NCBI GenBank assembly: GCA_014218235.1
Contig: CM024761.1
Location: 88,785,968 to 88,849,967 of the forward strand
Source: Colocasia esculenta
Taxonomy: Eukaryota > Streptophyta > Magnoliopsida > Alismatales > Araceae
Reading direction: 5' to 3'
DNA length: 64,000 nucleotides
The notes below the pieces were generated by a model. The model ran no database searches, was not told where the DNA came from, and was given only the letters and a program-made list of their open reading frames with translations. Position numbers and translations under genes: made by a program. This document shows positions 36,810 to 49,361 of the stretch, in pieces (the first letter of the stretch is position 1; each line of letters opens with the position of its first letter).

Positions 36810-38346
36810 CTCTTTCTTTCGGCTGGGGAAGGTCTTTTTGGATCTTTGGAGAGAGCTAGGGTTTATGTGTGCGAACCTTGATCTTGAGGGAGCTGGATCC
36901 GGCGACTAGAGGAGTTCTCTGGGGATCTACTATGACGGGAAGATAGTCCATACGTAGAGGAAGCTTCCCCAACTCCGAGGAGCAAGCTACATCAACAGAA
37001 GAACCAAATCTAGAGGGATTTAGATCACCTTCTTGGCACTGGTCGAGGAGGGCTTCTCCGACCCAGACATCTGTCTAGTGATTTATTGAAGGAAAGTAGC
37101 TTAAGATTTCAATCCATAGACTTGTCCTCTAGGGTTTTCACATTTTTACAGATTTTTCCTCGTGTCCTGGAACCTCCAATTTCCCCTTGCATGTGTGTGC
37201 TGTCTGGGTAGTCTGCTGGGAGGAAGTTGGCGGCAGCATCTGCTGCAGTCAAGATCCTGTGTTGGCGGCACCAAAGTGTACAGTTGACTGTAGGCGGCAA
37301 CATCCCTTGTAGTCAAGTTCTTTAGTGTTTTGAAAATTGCTGTTTGATCTGTTTAAGCCGTTTATGTGATTTCTTGGTATGTATGCAAGCTGTAAATTTT
37401 ATGTATTGTCACAGGTGATTAGTAGGTCATATCATAAGGATCCACTAAATTTCTGAGCATGATGATAATAAAAAGAATTTTTGTTAATTGAGAATAATTA
37501 GGTTTTGACTGTGATAAATTCAGATTAAATGGTTTTGTTGCATGTTATGGATTAATAAAATTTTAGTGATCTTGGAATGACTGTTCTCATGTTTTAGACC
37601 TGCTAGAATTGACTTGTCACTGTAAACCATGCTTAAATGATTTTTCTTATTAATTCTATGTAATCTGTGTTAATTAATAAAAATAGTGTTTATATTCTAA
37701 AAATTGTGAAAATTTTCAGATATGTTCCCTGCATTGTATGTGAATCGTAGTTAAAATTTGGTAGAATTCTAAGTACTGTGTAGAATGCTATCAATTTCTG
37801 AATTCTTTTACACCATAATATGATAAATTGAAGTATAGAATAATTATGCATGTTGAATGTTATTATTTCAGAAATTTGGATGAAGTAGAACCACTGTGTG
37901 CATGTTTTATATCGGTTAGAATGGATGGTTCACTATCTACCATGTTCAAATTGAATTATCTTGTAAAATTATTTGAAATCTTGGTTTAATAGTAAAAATA
38001 GTTTTACTACTTCTAAAATTCTGAAAAATTACACATATGTTCCTTATGTTATAACCACATTGTGGTTACAATTTGACATTAATCTGAGCTTTCTACATAT
38101 TGCTATGATTTTTGGAATGATAAATGCATATAGAAATCAATGGACATGATAATGTATATGCATGTTGAATTTTGAGATAAAAGTAGCACCATGATAGATT
38201 GCTGTTTCACAGTAGGATTTAATTTCAAAACTGAGAAAATATGATAGGTGATAATAGTTTTGTCACCTTAATTATGCATGAATATACAAAAGAGCATGAT
38301 ATAGTTACATGAAAATGTTAGTTCATGTGATAGTTTCATCATTGCA

Positions 38347-38349
<3 letters not shown>

Positions 38350-38380
<31 letters not shown>
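38350..38380. repeat. TA dinucleotide microsatellite
   Basis: About 15 uninterrupted TA units inside the gypsy-4 LTR. Confidence 0.95.
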
Positions 38381-38383
<3 letters not shown>

Positions 38384-38702
38384 GTTATTGCATTTCTGAT
38401 TGGCCAATAAGACATTGCTACTATAGAGATTTCCTACAGAGAACTACACCACACTATGGTAATGGTTTAACTATATGAAATGACTAAATGAATTCGTGGG
38501 CAACGGATTGAAATCCTGTAGGTAGACAATTTCTACTGGAAAGGTGGGAAGGGCTTTCCCCGGTTTTGCATAAATACCATGACTTCATCACTGCATTGCC
38601 TAAGTGATAAGCATATGACTATATGCTATATGATCTCTATAATAGTGCGGGCTATGTCTTGGCAACTATATGTTAAATGACTACACGACTACATGCTATA
38701 TG

Positions 38703-41700
38703 TGTAGCGACCCTCATTATATCGGTACGGTTATACCAACCCACGTCGATATAGTGAACGTTGCCACAGTGGGACATTTACCCAACAATAACATTCAGCT
38801 GAGATACACGTGAATATAAGAACAGAGTAGCGGAAATAAAAGAACCACTGTCTTTATTTCATTCATCATCCACATTTAACATACATGATTGCAATAACAT
38901 TTAAAGAACTAAAAGTCCACATAATTAAATTTCTAAAAATCAAATACATAATTGTCCACACTTAAAAATTTCCATGATACTTCTAGTACAATGTTGCAAT
39001 TACATACTATGAAATCAAAATATCGCAAAGTACAACAACGATCTAATCTCCACGCTCGGAGTCGGTCTCCACTGCCTCCTCCGCAAGTGTGTCGTCACCA
39101 ACTACCCCTGTACGCCGAAGCAAGTAATGAGTCTAAAAGACTCAGCAAATAACACTACATATACCATACATGTACATGTCATAGCAGGTTTTACATACAC
39201 ATTTACAAGACACAATCATGTAGCATGCTTGTCATTGAAGTTAACAACCTATCATGGTGGTTCTACTCATTAAACACATGATTCATGCTTTCAGATTTTC
39301 TAAATCAAAATCTCCTATCACATGCTCTCTAATCACTCCAACACATGAGAGGTCTACTTTCAATTAAACTAAAACATGAAAGCAAGTTTAGCATGACTAG
39401 TTTATCTACATGAAAGAAAACATTGCTAACATGGTTACTTCTCATTCTTACGCATGCACATAACCATTTTACATGCCTTAAGATTGCTGTTTTGACGTGG
39501 TTTAACACTTTACACTCTAACACATGAAAGCTATGTTCTCATTCAAATCACAACGTGAGAGCAAACACACATGGAATGGGTTACACATAAGTAAGGATTG
39601 TCCCTGGCATGGATTCTACGCATTGTACACATATAACACATGATCATAACCACATTTATGTTGTTGTTCTAACATGATTTCAGATCATCATATCATGGAT
39701 TTCAATTTCACATTCTCACATTTTGGTTTCACATTTTTACAAAATTTCTAATTCACATACTTCACTATTTACACATTGCACATTTACACATTCACATTTA
39801 CACATTCACATTTACACATTGTTCACACTACACAATTTGCACATGATCACAATCACATTCACATTTTACACTTTAGTGCCGTGACACATAGTCCAAACCA
39901 CCATAATAAGGACACATCACATCACTTACACATAGACGTCACCTAGGCAATACAGTGACGACTCTTGGACTGCGCAGACCGGGAGAACAAGTCTCCACCC
40001 TAACCAGTGGTACTTATCCACCTCCAGGATTTCATCCTAATGCCCTTAGGATCACAACACATTGAACCTTCTCAGGGGGACTTTTCCCTGATACGGTTCC
40101 ACTGCCCTCTATGGAAGTAGTGTCACACTTGGCACGATTTACACATTTACCGATTTTAACGTATATCTTTACACATGTCACTTACCTCTCATTCATTTTC
40201 TTATTCACACAAGGGCTCTGTTTTTTTTTCCTAACATGATTCTATAATTTAACAGGGATCACATGTTCAGAATTTTGCATAAATCAGATCACTCGCCCAT
40301 GTCACATTATTCCCACATTAACATGCATTGTTCACATTTTTGCAAGGAAAATTCATATTTCACTATATAGTTGTCCAAACGACCTGAAAATTTAACCACA
40401 TGCTGATTTCGGTTTAGGACCCCACATGAAAATTTTCACATTTTTCTGATCCAAAATGCAATTACAGAAAATTTAACATAAATTCCCATGTTATTCGAAA
40501 TTCAATTTATCATGGTGTATAACATAAAAGTTCAGTTTAACAGAGCATAACCCTGAACCCAATATACACAATACCACAGAAAATTTCCCCGGATTTATTA
40601 CACAACACACGATTTACTAGAATTTTAACAATCCTACACATGTTTTTCTAATTCCATTTCAGAAAATTCAATAAATCAGAGGAGCATGAGGAAAATTCCC
40701 AAAAATTCAGAGCATGTACTGATTTACCCACTCACAGTTTGGAAAACTTTAGGGAATCCAACTTCACATGAATTGCACAAACGGTAAAGAACATGGTCTA
40801 GGTCTCATCATGCATACATTCTCCATAATAAAACAATTTATGCCAAATCACAGAAATTACAAAGATCTCACCATATATTCAGACATCCATATTACATATC
40901 ATAATAGGTTTACAATATATCCTCATCGAAAACACATCGAAAATAATCATATACCAGGAAGAACAGCTCACTGTTCTGTCCTGGAGAACTTAACGGCGGT
41001 CTCTGGCCGTTCCTAGAGTGGACGGCAAGATCGTTGGACGCACACTAGGGATCTCGGCGTCAAGGGCATTGACGCCAAGTTCCTGTCTGTGCAGAAACAC
41101 AGACCGAACTCCAAATAAAAAAGTAAATGGGGGATCTAGGACACGAGGAAAAATACCTAAAAATGATAAAACCCTACTTGACATCTACATGGACGATAGG
41201 GGTAGGTTACTTGCCTCTAGAAAATACTCCAGACTGATCTAAATGGTCGGAGAAGCTCTCCTTGGGCAGTCCCAAGAAGCTCCACAATTGCTCTCCTCCG
41301 GGTTCTAGGACGAAGATGCCTCCAAGATGAGGTCGGGGAAGCCTCCTCCTTCACTTTAGCTAGCTCCTTGTCGTGGTAGATGGCCAGGAACAACTTCAGA
41401 AGGTCGGATCCAAGCTTGCAAAGGGTGGGGTTTTCTCACAGTTTTCTCTAGGGTTTTTCTTCTCCTTCTTCTCCTCTTGCAAAGAGAGCCAAGAGAGGGT
41501 TGAGGGTTGCAAAAAGGGCTTTGTAAATAGGAGAGGGGGCTCTCCTTTCACACAGGTTGACAAGAAACCTTTCAGACCGTTGGGGACAGCTCCCCAATGG
41601 TTGGGGTAGCTTGTTCCCGGGATTTCCGGCTCTGCAACGCATGCAGGCCAGAGAAATTAGCGTCCACATCGCTGGACGCTGGGATTAGTGTTGGCGTCCA

Positions 41701-41998
41701 TATGGTTGACGCCTACACAACACAAACGTCCATTGATATTGACGCCAAGTTGTCCTTCGGCCAGAACTCAAAAACATGCAGGAAACCATGCATAACCTAT
41801 ACATATATACATGCATTATGTATACTATCACGTACATGCTACCATCACACCATTCATACATTATTTACCACTAACTTATACACATGCATACATAAGTATA
41901 AATAGTTAATACATACGTAGATATGTACATCTATGCATACACAACATGAATTATTTACACGAAATTAAAATAATGCAACAAAATTCGAGGGCCTTACA
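38703..41998 (-). repeat. Gypsy-3 3' LTR, 3.30 kb
   Basis: Plus-strand ends TGTAGCGACCC and GAGGGCCTTACA; collinear and highly similar to 60114-63372. Inverted motifs lie at about 40990-41090 and 41655-41760, including AGCGTCCA/TGGACGCT arms with a six-base spacer (41659-41680). Confidence 0.95.
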
Positions 41999-42012
41999 CT
42001 CTCTCCCCCTTA
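41999..42012 (-). promoter_or_regulatory. Polypurine tract of gypsy-3
   Basis: The minus strand reads AAGGGGGAGAGAG immediately before the LTR start TGTAAGG. It follows TTCGAGGACGAAGTTTC, the usual stretch before the PPT in Tekay-type elements. Confidence 0.88.
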
Positions 42013-42043
42013 AAGAAACTTCGTCCTCGAAGTTAGAACGACA

Positions 42044-45000
42044 CTACTCAAACAAAAGGGGATACTTCTTCTTCATCGCATCCTCAAGCTCCCAAGTAGC
42101 CTCCTCTCGTGAGAAGTTCCGCCATAGAACTTTCACTGACGCAATACTCTTGTTCCGGAGATGCTGAACCTTCCGGTCAAGAATAGCTACTGGTTGCTCG
42201 ACATACGACAGATCTGGCTGAATCTCCACTGGCTCATGACTAATCACATGAGATGGATCTCGGACATACCTCCTGAGCATCGAAATGTGGAAGACGGGAT
42301 GAACACTAGCCAAAGATGGGGGTAATGCTAGCTCATATGCCACGCTGCCCAATCGTCTGAGAATCTCATACGGGCCAATGAATCTAGGGCTCAACTTACT
42401 ATGCCTGCCAAATCTGACGACACCTCGAGTAGGTGATATCTTCAAGAAGACATGATCACCCACCTCGAACTCGAGATCCTTCCTCCTATTGTCGGCATAG
42501 CTCTTCTGCCAATCCTGAGCCGCAACAAGCCTCTTCCTGATAAGCTGGATCTTATCCGAAGTTTCCTGCACTAACTTTGGACCGATCAGCTGCCTATCAC
42601 CGGTCTCCTCCCAACACAAAGGAGATCTGCAAGGCCTACCATACAACGCCTCAAATGGAGCCATACCAATACTCGCATGAAAGCTGTTGTTATATGCGAA
42701 CTCCACTAGAGGTAAATGACGCTCCCAATCATCCTTCCAATCCAATACACACGCTCTCAACATATCCTCGAGCGTCTGGATAGTCCTTTCGAACTGTCCA
42801 TCAGTCTGGGGATGAAACGCCGAACTGAGCTTCAGCTCCGAACCCAAAGCATCCTGAAGACCCTTCCACAACCTCGAAGTGAATCTCGGATCTCGATCCG
42901 AAATGATCGACTTCGGTACACCATGCAATCTAATGATACTGCTAACATACAATCTAGCTAAACTCTCTACTGACTGCTTCTTCTTCATAGGTAAGAAATG
43001 AGCAGTCTTCGAGAATCTATCTACAACTTCCCAAATCGAGTCATTGCCCCTTCTAGATCGAGGCAAACCCGAAACAAAGTCCATAGTGACAGCTTCCCAC
43101 TTCCACACTGGGATCTCCATCCTTTGCATAAGGCCGGATGGTCGCTGTCGCTCGGCCTTCACTTGCTGGCATACTAAACACCGGGATACATAATCCGCTA
43201 CATCCCTCTTCATGCCAGACCACCAAAAGGATCTCTTCAAATCCTGGTACATCTTAGTGTTACCCGGATGAATAGAGAATCGCGATCTATGAGCCTCCGC
43301 TAACACATGCTCACGGACATCTACCAAATCAGGGACACAAACACGGTGATGAAATCTAATCACACCGTCCTCATCACGAGCAATGCCTGCCTTGCCCACT
43401 AACTCTAAGAGTCTAGGGTCGGCTTTCTGTTGCTCGATCACCTCATCCAAAATCGAGGACCTAAGAGATAACTGAGCTACAAAAGCCTGGCATAGCGATG
43501 GCTCTAACTCAGTCAACGCGCAAGCCGCATCCTCCAACATCTTCCAATCCTGTTGGAGAGATGGCCTCTTTCTACTCAGAGCATCTGCTACGACATTCGC
43601 CTTCCCAGGGTGATACTGAAGGTCGAAGTCATAGTCCTTCAAGAACTCAATCCATCTTCTCTGCCTCAGGTTTAGTTCCTTTTGGGAGAAAAGATACTTC
43701 AAGCTCTTGTGGTCGGTAAACACCTCAAATCTGACACCATAAAGATAGTGCCTCCAGATCTTTAGTGCATGAACCACTGCTGCGAGCTCCAAGTCATGAG
43801 TCGGATAGTTCTTCTCATGCTCCTTCAACTGACGAGAAGCATAAGCCACTACCCTTTCCTGCTGCATTAGCACACAGCCTAAACCAATCCGAGACGCATC
43901 CGTGTAGATAGCAAAACCCTCTACACCGCTCGGTAAGACTAGCACCAGGGCTGTCGTGAGCTTAGTCTTCAATAATTGAAAACTACTCTCACACTTCTCG
44001 GACCAAACAAACTTCACTCCCTTTCTGGTAAGCTGGGTCAAAGGGGCGGCGATGGATGAAAATCCCTCAATAAATCGCCGATAGTAACCAGCTAAACCAA
44101 TAAAACTACGAATCTCCGAAGGGGTCTTGGGAATCTCCCAATCCATAACTGCCTAGACCTTTGCTGGATCCACTGCAACACCAGCACCGGAGATAACATG
44201 CCCGAGGAAATGAACCTCGCGCAACTAGAAATCGCACTTGCTGAACTTAGCATACAGCTTGTGCTCACGAAGAACCTCTAGCACTACTCTCAAATGCTGA
44301 CGGTGTGGCCTCGTCCGGAGAGTAGACCAGCACATCATCAATAAACACTACGACAAAGGTATCTAGATAAGGCCTAAACACCCAGTTCATGAGACCCATG
44401 AACGCTGCAGGGGCATTGGTCAATCCGAAAGGAAGGACCAAAAACTCATAATGTCCATAACGGGTTCTAAACGCCATCTTGGACACATCCTCACTCCGAA
44501 TCCTCAACTGATGATAACCAGATCGTAAATCAATCTTAGAAAAGACTGATGCCTCTCGCAATTGGTCAAACAAATCATCAATACGAGGTAAGGGATACCT
44601 GTTCTTCACAGTCACTTGGTTCAGCTTCCTGTAGTCAATGCATAACCTAAGTGACCCATCTTTCTTCTTGACGAATAATACAGGTGCGCCCCAAGGGGAA
44701 ACACTAGGGCGAATAAATCCCTTATCAAGCAACTCTTGCAACTGCCTCCTCAACTCGGCTAACTCTGCAGGTGCCATCCGATATGGAGCCTTCGAGATAG
44801 GAGAGGTGCCCGGAAGCAACTCTATGGTAAACTCTATCTCTTTATCCGGTGGCAATCCAGACAAGTCATCAGGAAAGACATCTGGAAAACCCTGCACTAC
44901 CTCAATCTCCACAAGAGTAGGTGACTCATCAGCCTCTGGCACTAACACCACGCTGGCAAGAAAAGCGTCACAACCTTGTTTACCATGCGCATCGCCTTCA

Positions 45001-45481
45001 TGGCAGAGATGACTAACTTTCCCGCCAAGTTCCTTGGCAGGGAGGGATGAGAGAACGTCCTCACCAGGAATGCGGAAAACAATCCTCTTCCGACGACAAT
45101 CACTAACGCATAGTGCTCCTCTAGCCAATCTAGACCAAGAATAGCATCATAGTCCTTCATCTTTAGCAAGAAAAAAACACCCATCTAGGACCTATCCTCA
45201 ATGCACACAGGTAACGACAGAATGCACTTCCTAGTCGATACCGTACCTGCAGGGGTGTGCACAGACAAGGGACCTCTAAATCCTCAGACTCTACACTTGA
45301 CTCTAGGGCTAACTGCCTAGCGAACCGCCGGAAAATGAACGAGTGAGTAGCACCCGTATCAACAAAACCCGAGCGTGCACACCTAAAAGCAAACCGTACC
45401 TTCGGTGACATGCTACGCCTGCTCGGCGTCCTCGCGCGCTAAGCAAACACTCGAGCTGGGGCTCGAGGCCTTCTGTAGCGG
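42044..45481 (-). pseudogene. Ty3/gypsy chromovirus pol (gypsy-3)
   Basis: From high to low coordinates: protease DTGATHSFIF (about 45340-45370) and DYDAILGLDWL (about 45125-45155); RT with FGLTNAPAAFM and intact catalytic FIDDVLVYS (about 44325-44350); then an open 700-codon frame (42044-44146) with RNase H (YTDASRIGLG), integrase zinc finger, integrase core (SSAFHPQTDGQFERT) and chromodomain ending PLLFE. Breaks are single-base shifts near 45165, 45120 and 44310 and TAG codons at 44225-44227 and 44153-44155. The second half is intact, so decay is recent or partly an assembly effect. Its 45481 end abuts the nested Sirevirus. Confidence 0.95.
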
Positions 45482-47524
45482 TGATGAACAGTCCATCCCC
45501 ATGTACTTTTAAATTAATTACTTGCCTATTTTGGTGATAAACAAAACACTGTCAAAAGTTTTTCTAACCTTGTTTATCTAGCCATAAGCACAGGAATTAC
45601 CCAAAGAAAGTCAAGCATTTGTGGTAAGTCTTCCATACATCTTTTTCAGAAGAGCCATAATAATTCCTTCATTAACTATAACGATTTCCTCACTAGAACA
45701 ACGATTTACTTGAAAGATTGAATAACCTTGCTGTGTCAAACAAGTCGATATTATAACGACTCTGTAAGTTATCGTAACGACTTCTTCAGAAGTTATAACG
45801 ACTTGCTCATTATAACGACTCTGTAAGTTATCGTAACGACTTCTTCAGAAGTTATAACGACTTGCTCATTATAACGACTCTGTAAGTTATCGTAACGACT
45901 TCTTCAGAAGTTATAACGACTTGCTCGTATAACGACTCTGTAAGTTATCGTAACGATTTTTAGAGAGTTATAACGACTTGCTCGTCATAACGATTCTGTA
46001 AGTATCGTAACGATTTCTTTAGAGAGTTATAACGACTTGCTCGTCATAACGATTCTGTAAGTCATCGTAACGATTTCTTTAGAGAGTTATAACGACTTGC
46101 TCGTCATAACGATTCTGTAAGTCATCGTAACGATTTCTTTAGAAAGTTATAACGACTTGCTCGTCATAACGATTCTGTAAGTCATCATAACGATTTCTTT
46201 AGAGAGCTACAACGACTTGCCATGTTTCATAACGATTTCTTTTATCATCTGTTATAGAACGACTTGGTTGTGGAAACGATTTCATAAGTTATCATAACGA
46301 CTTCTTATCAGTCTACAGCAACTTGATCATAACGATTCTATCAGATTTTCACAACGACTGCATAAGTCATGTTTCCATTAATTAAATGTTTTCCTTGATT
46401 TAAGCTACGTTGAATAGTCAAAGTCGCATCTCGTCTGTTTGACTGCCATGCATTTAATAAAGACTGAACGTATCTCTGCATGGACACAGAACATATCTTC
46501 CATTCTCGTGTATTCTCTGCATGCATCTTTTAGAACGATAAAGTGTTACTACTATATTTGTGTCTATCTGCTCTGACGTTGATTGACATCTGGAGATAGT
46601 ATAGCTGTCTACCATTAAAGCTCAACCTTGCAGAACCTTAAGGATGTAATATCCTACAACTGGACACAGAAAGAACTACAAGCAAACTCAGAAGATCTTA
46701 TCACTTTGCGTGTTCCAAAGAACAAAAGACTGCTGACAGGAAGCTTCCTCAAATCCTTCAGTCTAACGTACACCAAAGCTGTGAGACAACGGTCATCTCT
46801 TTGTCCTCATTCAAATTGGAGATACAAATACAAGATGAAGCTCTGAAGACAAAAAGGAGGATTTTCATTCATATTGAAGAGCGGCTAGAACTCTGCAGTT
46901 CAAGTCTTCGAAAGTTCTCTAGAGCCAGAAATTCACTCTTTTCGATCTTGGCTCTTAGCTCTCTGTGCTGTGAGAAGAAAAAATAAGGAAGAGCTAGTTT
47001 AGTTCTGAGAGAGTGCACTTTGTGTAGATCTTCGACTCTCAGTGCTTGTAGCTTCAGATTGAGTTTTGTAAAAGCTTGATCTAGGGGCTAGTCTTTTTCT
47101 TTCAAGAATTTCCTGTGTTTTTCCCTTCGTGTGTGAAGGAAGACCTGGTGGTTTCCAGGGTGGTGTTTTTCCCTTCAGGAGTAAAGGAAGACCTGGTGGT
47201 ACCAGGGTGTTGTGTTCCCTTCAGGGGTGAAGGAAGACCAGCTGAGCTGGGTGGTTGTTGTTTGTCCATAGGGGGACTGTACCCTAGTTAGTGAAATCCT
47301 GAGGGTTGCTCAGGGACTGGACGTAGGACTCCTAAGGAGAGGAGATCCGAACCAGGATAAATCTCTGTGTTGTGTGATTGTCTTCTTTGTGTGATTGTTG
47401 TTTTTACTAACCATTACTAATCCCTTTCAAGAACTCTTTATGTTTGTTTGAGTTCAGGTTTTTATCAGCTAGGATTATTTAAAGACCCATTCACCCCCCC
47501 TCTGGGTTAGCCAACCGGGCAACA
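45482..47524 (+). repeat. Sirevirus 5' LTR, 2043 bp
   Basis: Compared by eye with the 3' LTR, I see about 14 differences, nearly all 1-4 base indels in homopolymers or in the tandem array. A TATA-like CTATATTTG near 46550 may be the promoter. The CACCCCCCC tract near 47490 is shared with the older Sirevirus LTRs at 27369 and 28187. Confidence 0.96.
45751..46222. repeat. Eight-copy tandem array of about 58 bp in 5' LTR
   Basis: Each unit holds TAACGACTCTGTAAGTTAT or TAACGATTCTGTAAGTCAT plus GTTATAACGACTTGCTC. The first three copies keep the inverted ACTTCT/AGAAGT pair; later copies have GATTTCTTTAGAGAG instead, forming two subfamilies in blocks. Confidence 0.92.
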
Positions 47525-47526
47525 AG

Positions 47527-47541
47527 TGGTATCAGAGCGAG
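47527..47541 (+). promoter_or_regulatory. Primer-binding site of the Sirevirus
   Basis: TGGTATCAGAGCGAG, two bases after the LTR. It has the perfect 12-base initiator-Met core. Confidence 0.95.
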
Positions 47542-47588
47542 TCTCTTCGACAAAGAACAAGATCCAACGATCTGAAGAGTAAAGATCC

Positions 47589-49361
47589 ATGGCAGCCCAA
47601 GGTCACTTCGAAGGTCAGTCTGTCAACAGACCTCCTTTGTTCGACGGTGAAGATTATACGTATTGGAAGACCAGGATGGAATACTTTCTACAAGGCCACG
47701 ATTATCAAATCTGGTCGATAGTGGAAGAAGGTGATCTGGTCGTCACAAATGAGAAAGCACAATGGACAGATGAAGATAGAAAGAAAATCTCCTTGAACTG
47801 TAAAGCTAAGAGCATTCTATGTTGTGCTCTAAGCAAGAAGGAGTTCAACAGAGTTTCAGCATGCAAATCCTCCATGGAAATGTGGGAAAAGCTAAGGATT
47901 ACATATGAAGGTACAGACAAAGTAAAGGAGACAAGAATCGACATTCTTGTCACTCAGTATGAAAGATTTCAAATGCAAACAGGTGAGTCTATTACCCAAA
48001 TGTTTAGTAGATTTACTGACATCACTAATGGCCTAGCAAGTCTAGGAAAGTCATATGAGATTGCAGATATGGTAAGGAAGATTCTCAGATCCTTGCCATC
48101 TTCATGGACGGCAAAGGTCACAGCTATCGAAGAAGCTAATGACCTTAAGAGAATGTCAGTAGAAAAACTCATCGGGTCTCTCATGGCCCATGAAATAAAC
48201 ATGGAAAGACTAGGAGAATCCTCCAGTAGAAAGAAGCAGTCAAATGCGCTTAAAGCTAATGGGGACTCATCAGAAGAATCCTTAGATAACAGTGAAGATA
48301 GCAAAGATAGTGATGATGAAGAAGCCATGCTCTCAAGAAGATTGCAGAGAATCTTGGCCAAGAAGAAGAAGTTCCAGTCTGGTAGGAGGTACTTCAAGAA
48401 AAACAAAGATCTCAAGAGACCAGATGGAAAAGATCAGAAGAGGAATGAGCCACTTTGCTATGAATGCAAGAAACCTGGACATATCAAGGCAGACTGTCCA
48501 ATGCTAAAGAAAAATGATCACAAGAAGAAGGACAGCTCCAAGAAGTTCAGAAGATTCAAAAAGAAAGCCATGGCAGCTGCATGGGAAAACAGCAGCGACT
48601 CAGACAGTGAGTCAAGCTCCAGCAGTGAAGAAGAAGAAGCCAACCTGGCTCTTATGGCAAATACCGAGGATAAGGTAACATCTGATTCCTCTTTCGATTC
48701 CTGTAATGACTCAGATTCGGATAATTTGGAAAGTGCATTTAATGAACTCTACGATAAGTATAAAGAAGTGTCTAAACTACTTAAGCTAAGCAAGAAAAAT
48801 ATCACCTGTCTCGAAAATACCAACTCAGATTTAAAATCTGAAAATGAAGAACTAGAAAAACAAATAATGGAGCTTAAGAGAAGAAATGAACTATTATGTG
48901 AAAACTTAAAAGACAAGAACAGACAAATCATTGACCTAGAAAAACAGGAAAGCTCAGATGATTTAAGAAAAACGGTAAATGAATTAAATGAAGAAAACAA
49001 TACACTAGCAAGCACCTTAGAAAAGTTTACAAATGGAAAGAATTCCTTATTATTAAAAGGTGCTAGAAGATCTGGTAAGAATAAACGAGGTTTAGGTTAC
49101 ATACCTCCAGTAAATGAAGAAGAAATAATCTATCCAGAAAAATATCCAACTCCTAAGTTCACTCCAGAACAAGATGTAGCATATAAAGCGAATTTTAAGT
49201 ACATAGAAAGAGTAACAATAACATCATGTTGTAATCACTGTAATAAGCTAGGACATTTAAAATCCACCTGTCCAACAAGACATAAGAAGTGGATAATAAA
49301 AAGTAAAAATAATGATACTGACCCATCAGGACCCAAAAGAACTTGGGTACCTAAATCTTGA
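47589..49361 (+). CDS. gag: Sirevirus Gag, 590 aa
   Basis: Forms the cytoplasmic particle and binds the RNA. The ATG lies in a good context (ATCCATGGC) 48 bases after the PBS. Residues about 1-235 are the copia Gag domain (UBN2-like). Residue 290 onward has a CCHC knuckle CYECKKPGHIKADC. An acidic Ser-rich part (about 335-385) and a long charged heptad-rich coiled coil (about 395-490) follow. A second CCHC, CNHCNKLGHLKSTC, lies at 548-561. The long C-terminal coiled-coil extension is characteristic of Sireviruses, whose Gag is reported to bind dynein light chain 8-like proteins. The frame is fully open. The TGA at 49359-49361 overlaps the pol ATG. Confidence 0.96.
   Translation: MAAQGHFEGQSVNRPPLFDGEDYTYWKTRMEYFLQGHDYQIWSIVEEGDLVVTNEKAQWTDEDRKKISLNCKAKSILCCALSKKEFNRVSACKSSMEMWEKLRITYEGTDKVKETRIDILVTQYERFQMQTGESITQMFSRFTDITNGLASLGKSYEIADMVRKILRSLPSSWTAKVTAIEEANDLKRMSVEKLIGSLMAHEINMERLGESSSRKKQSNALKANGDSSEESLDNSEDSKDSDDEEAMLSRRLQRILAKKKKFQSGRRYFKKNKDLKRPDGKDQKRNEPLCYECKKPGHIKADCPMLKKNDHKKKDSSKKFRRFKKKAMAAAWENSSDSDSESSSSSEEEEANLALMANTEDKVTSDSSFDSCNDSDSDNLESAFNELYDKYKEVSKLLKLSKKNITCLENTNSDLKSENEELEKQIMELKRRNELLCENLKDKNRQIIDLEKQESSDDLRKTVNELNEENNTLASTLEKFTNGKNSLLLKGARRSGKNKRGLGYIPPVNEEEIIYPEKYPTPKFTPEQDVAYKANFKYIERVTITSCCNHCNKLGHLKSTCPTRHKKWIIKSKNNDTDPSGPKRTWVPKS

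Larger units (their letters stand above)
35998..38702 (+). mobile_element. Gypsy-4 LTR, first 2.7 kb
   Basis: Begins TGTGAGGCCCCCGAATTTT inside the gypsy-2 RNase H codons, matching the sense-strand LTR start TGTAAGGCCCTCGAATTTT of gypsy-3. It contains two inverted-motif clusters (36560-36680 and 37205-37310) either side of a TATA box. It is interrupted at 38702 by gypsy-3 and resumes at 63373; the joined length in the window is about 3.33 kb, close to the 3.3-3.4 kb of its relatives. No gene is supported in it. Confidence 0.87.

Noticed and set aside
41373..41609. Small frames around 41373-41669 and 62620-63012
   Set aside because: They are LTR leader sequence of gypsy-3, present in both LTRs with frameshifting differences and no domain.
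45751..46222. CRISPR-like spaced repeats
   Set aside because: Plant LTR tandem array: no unique spacers, present in both LTRs of one element.
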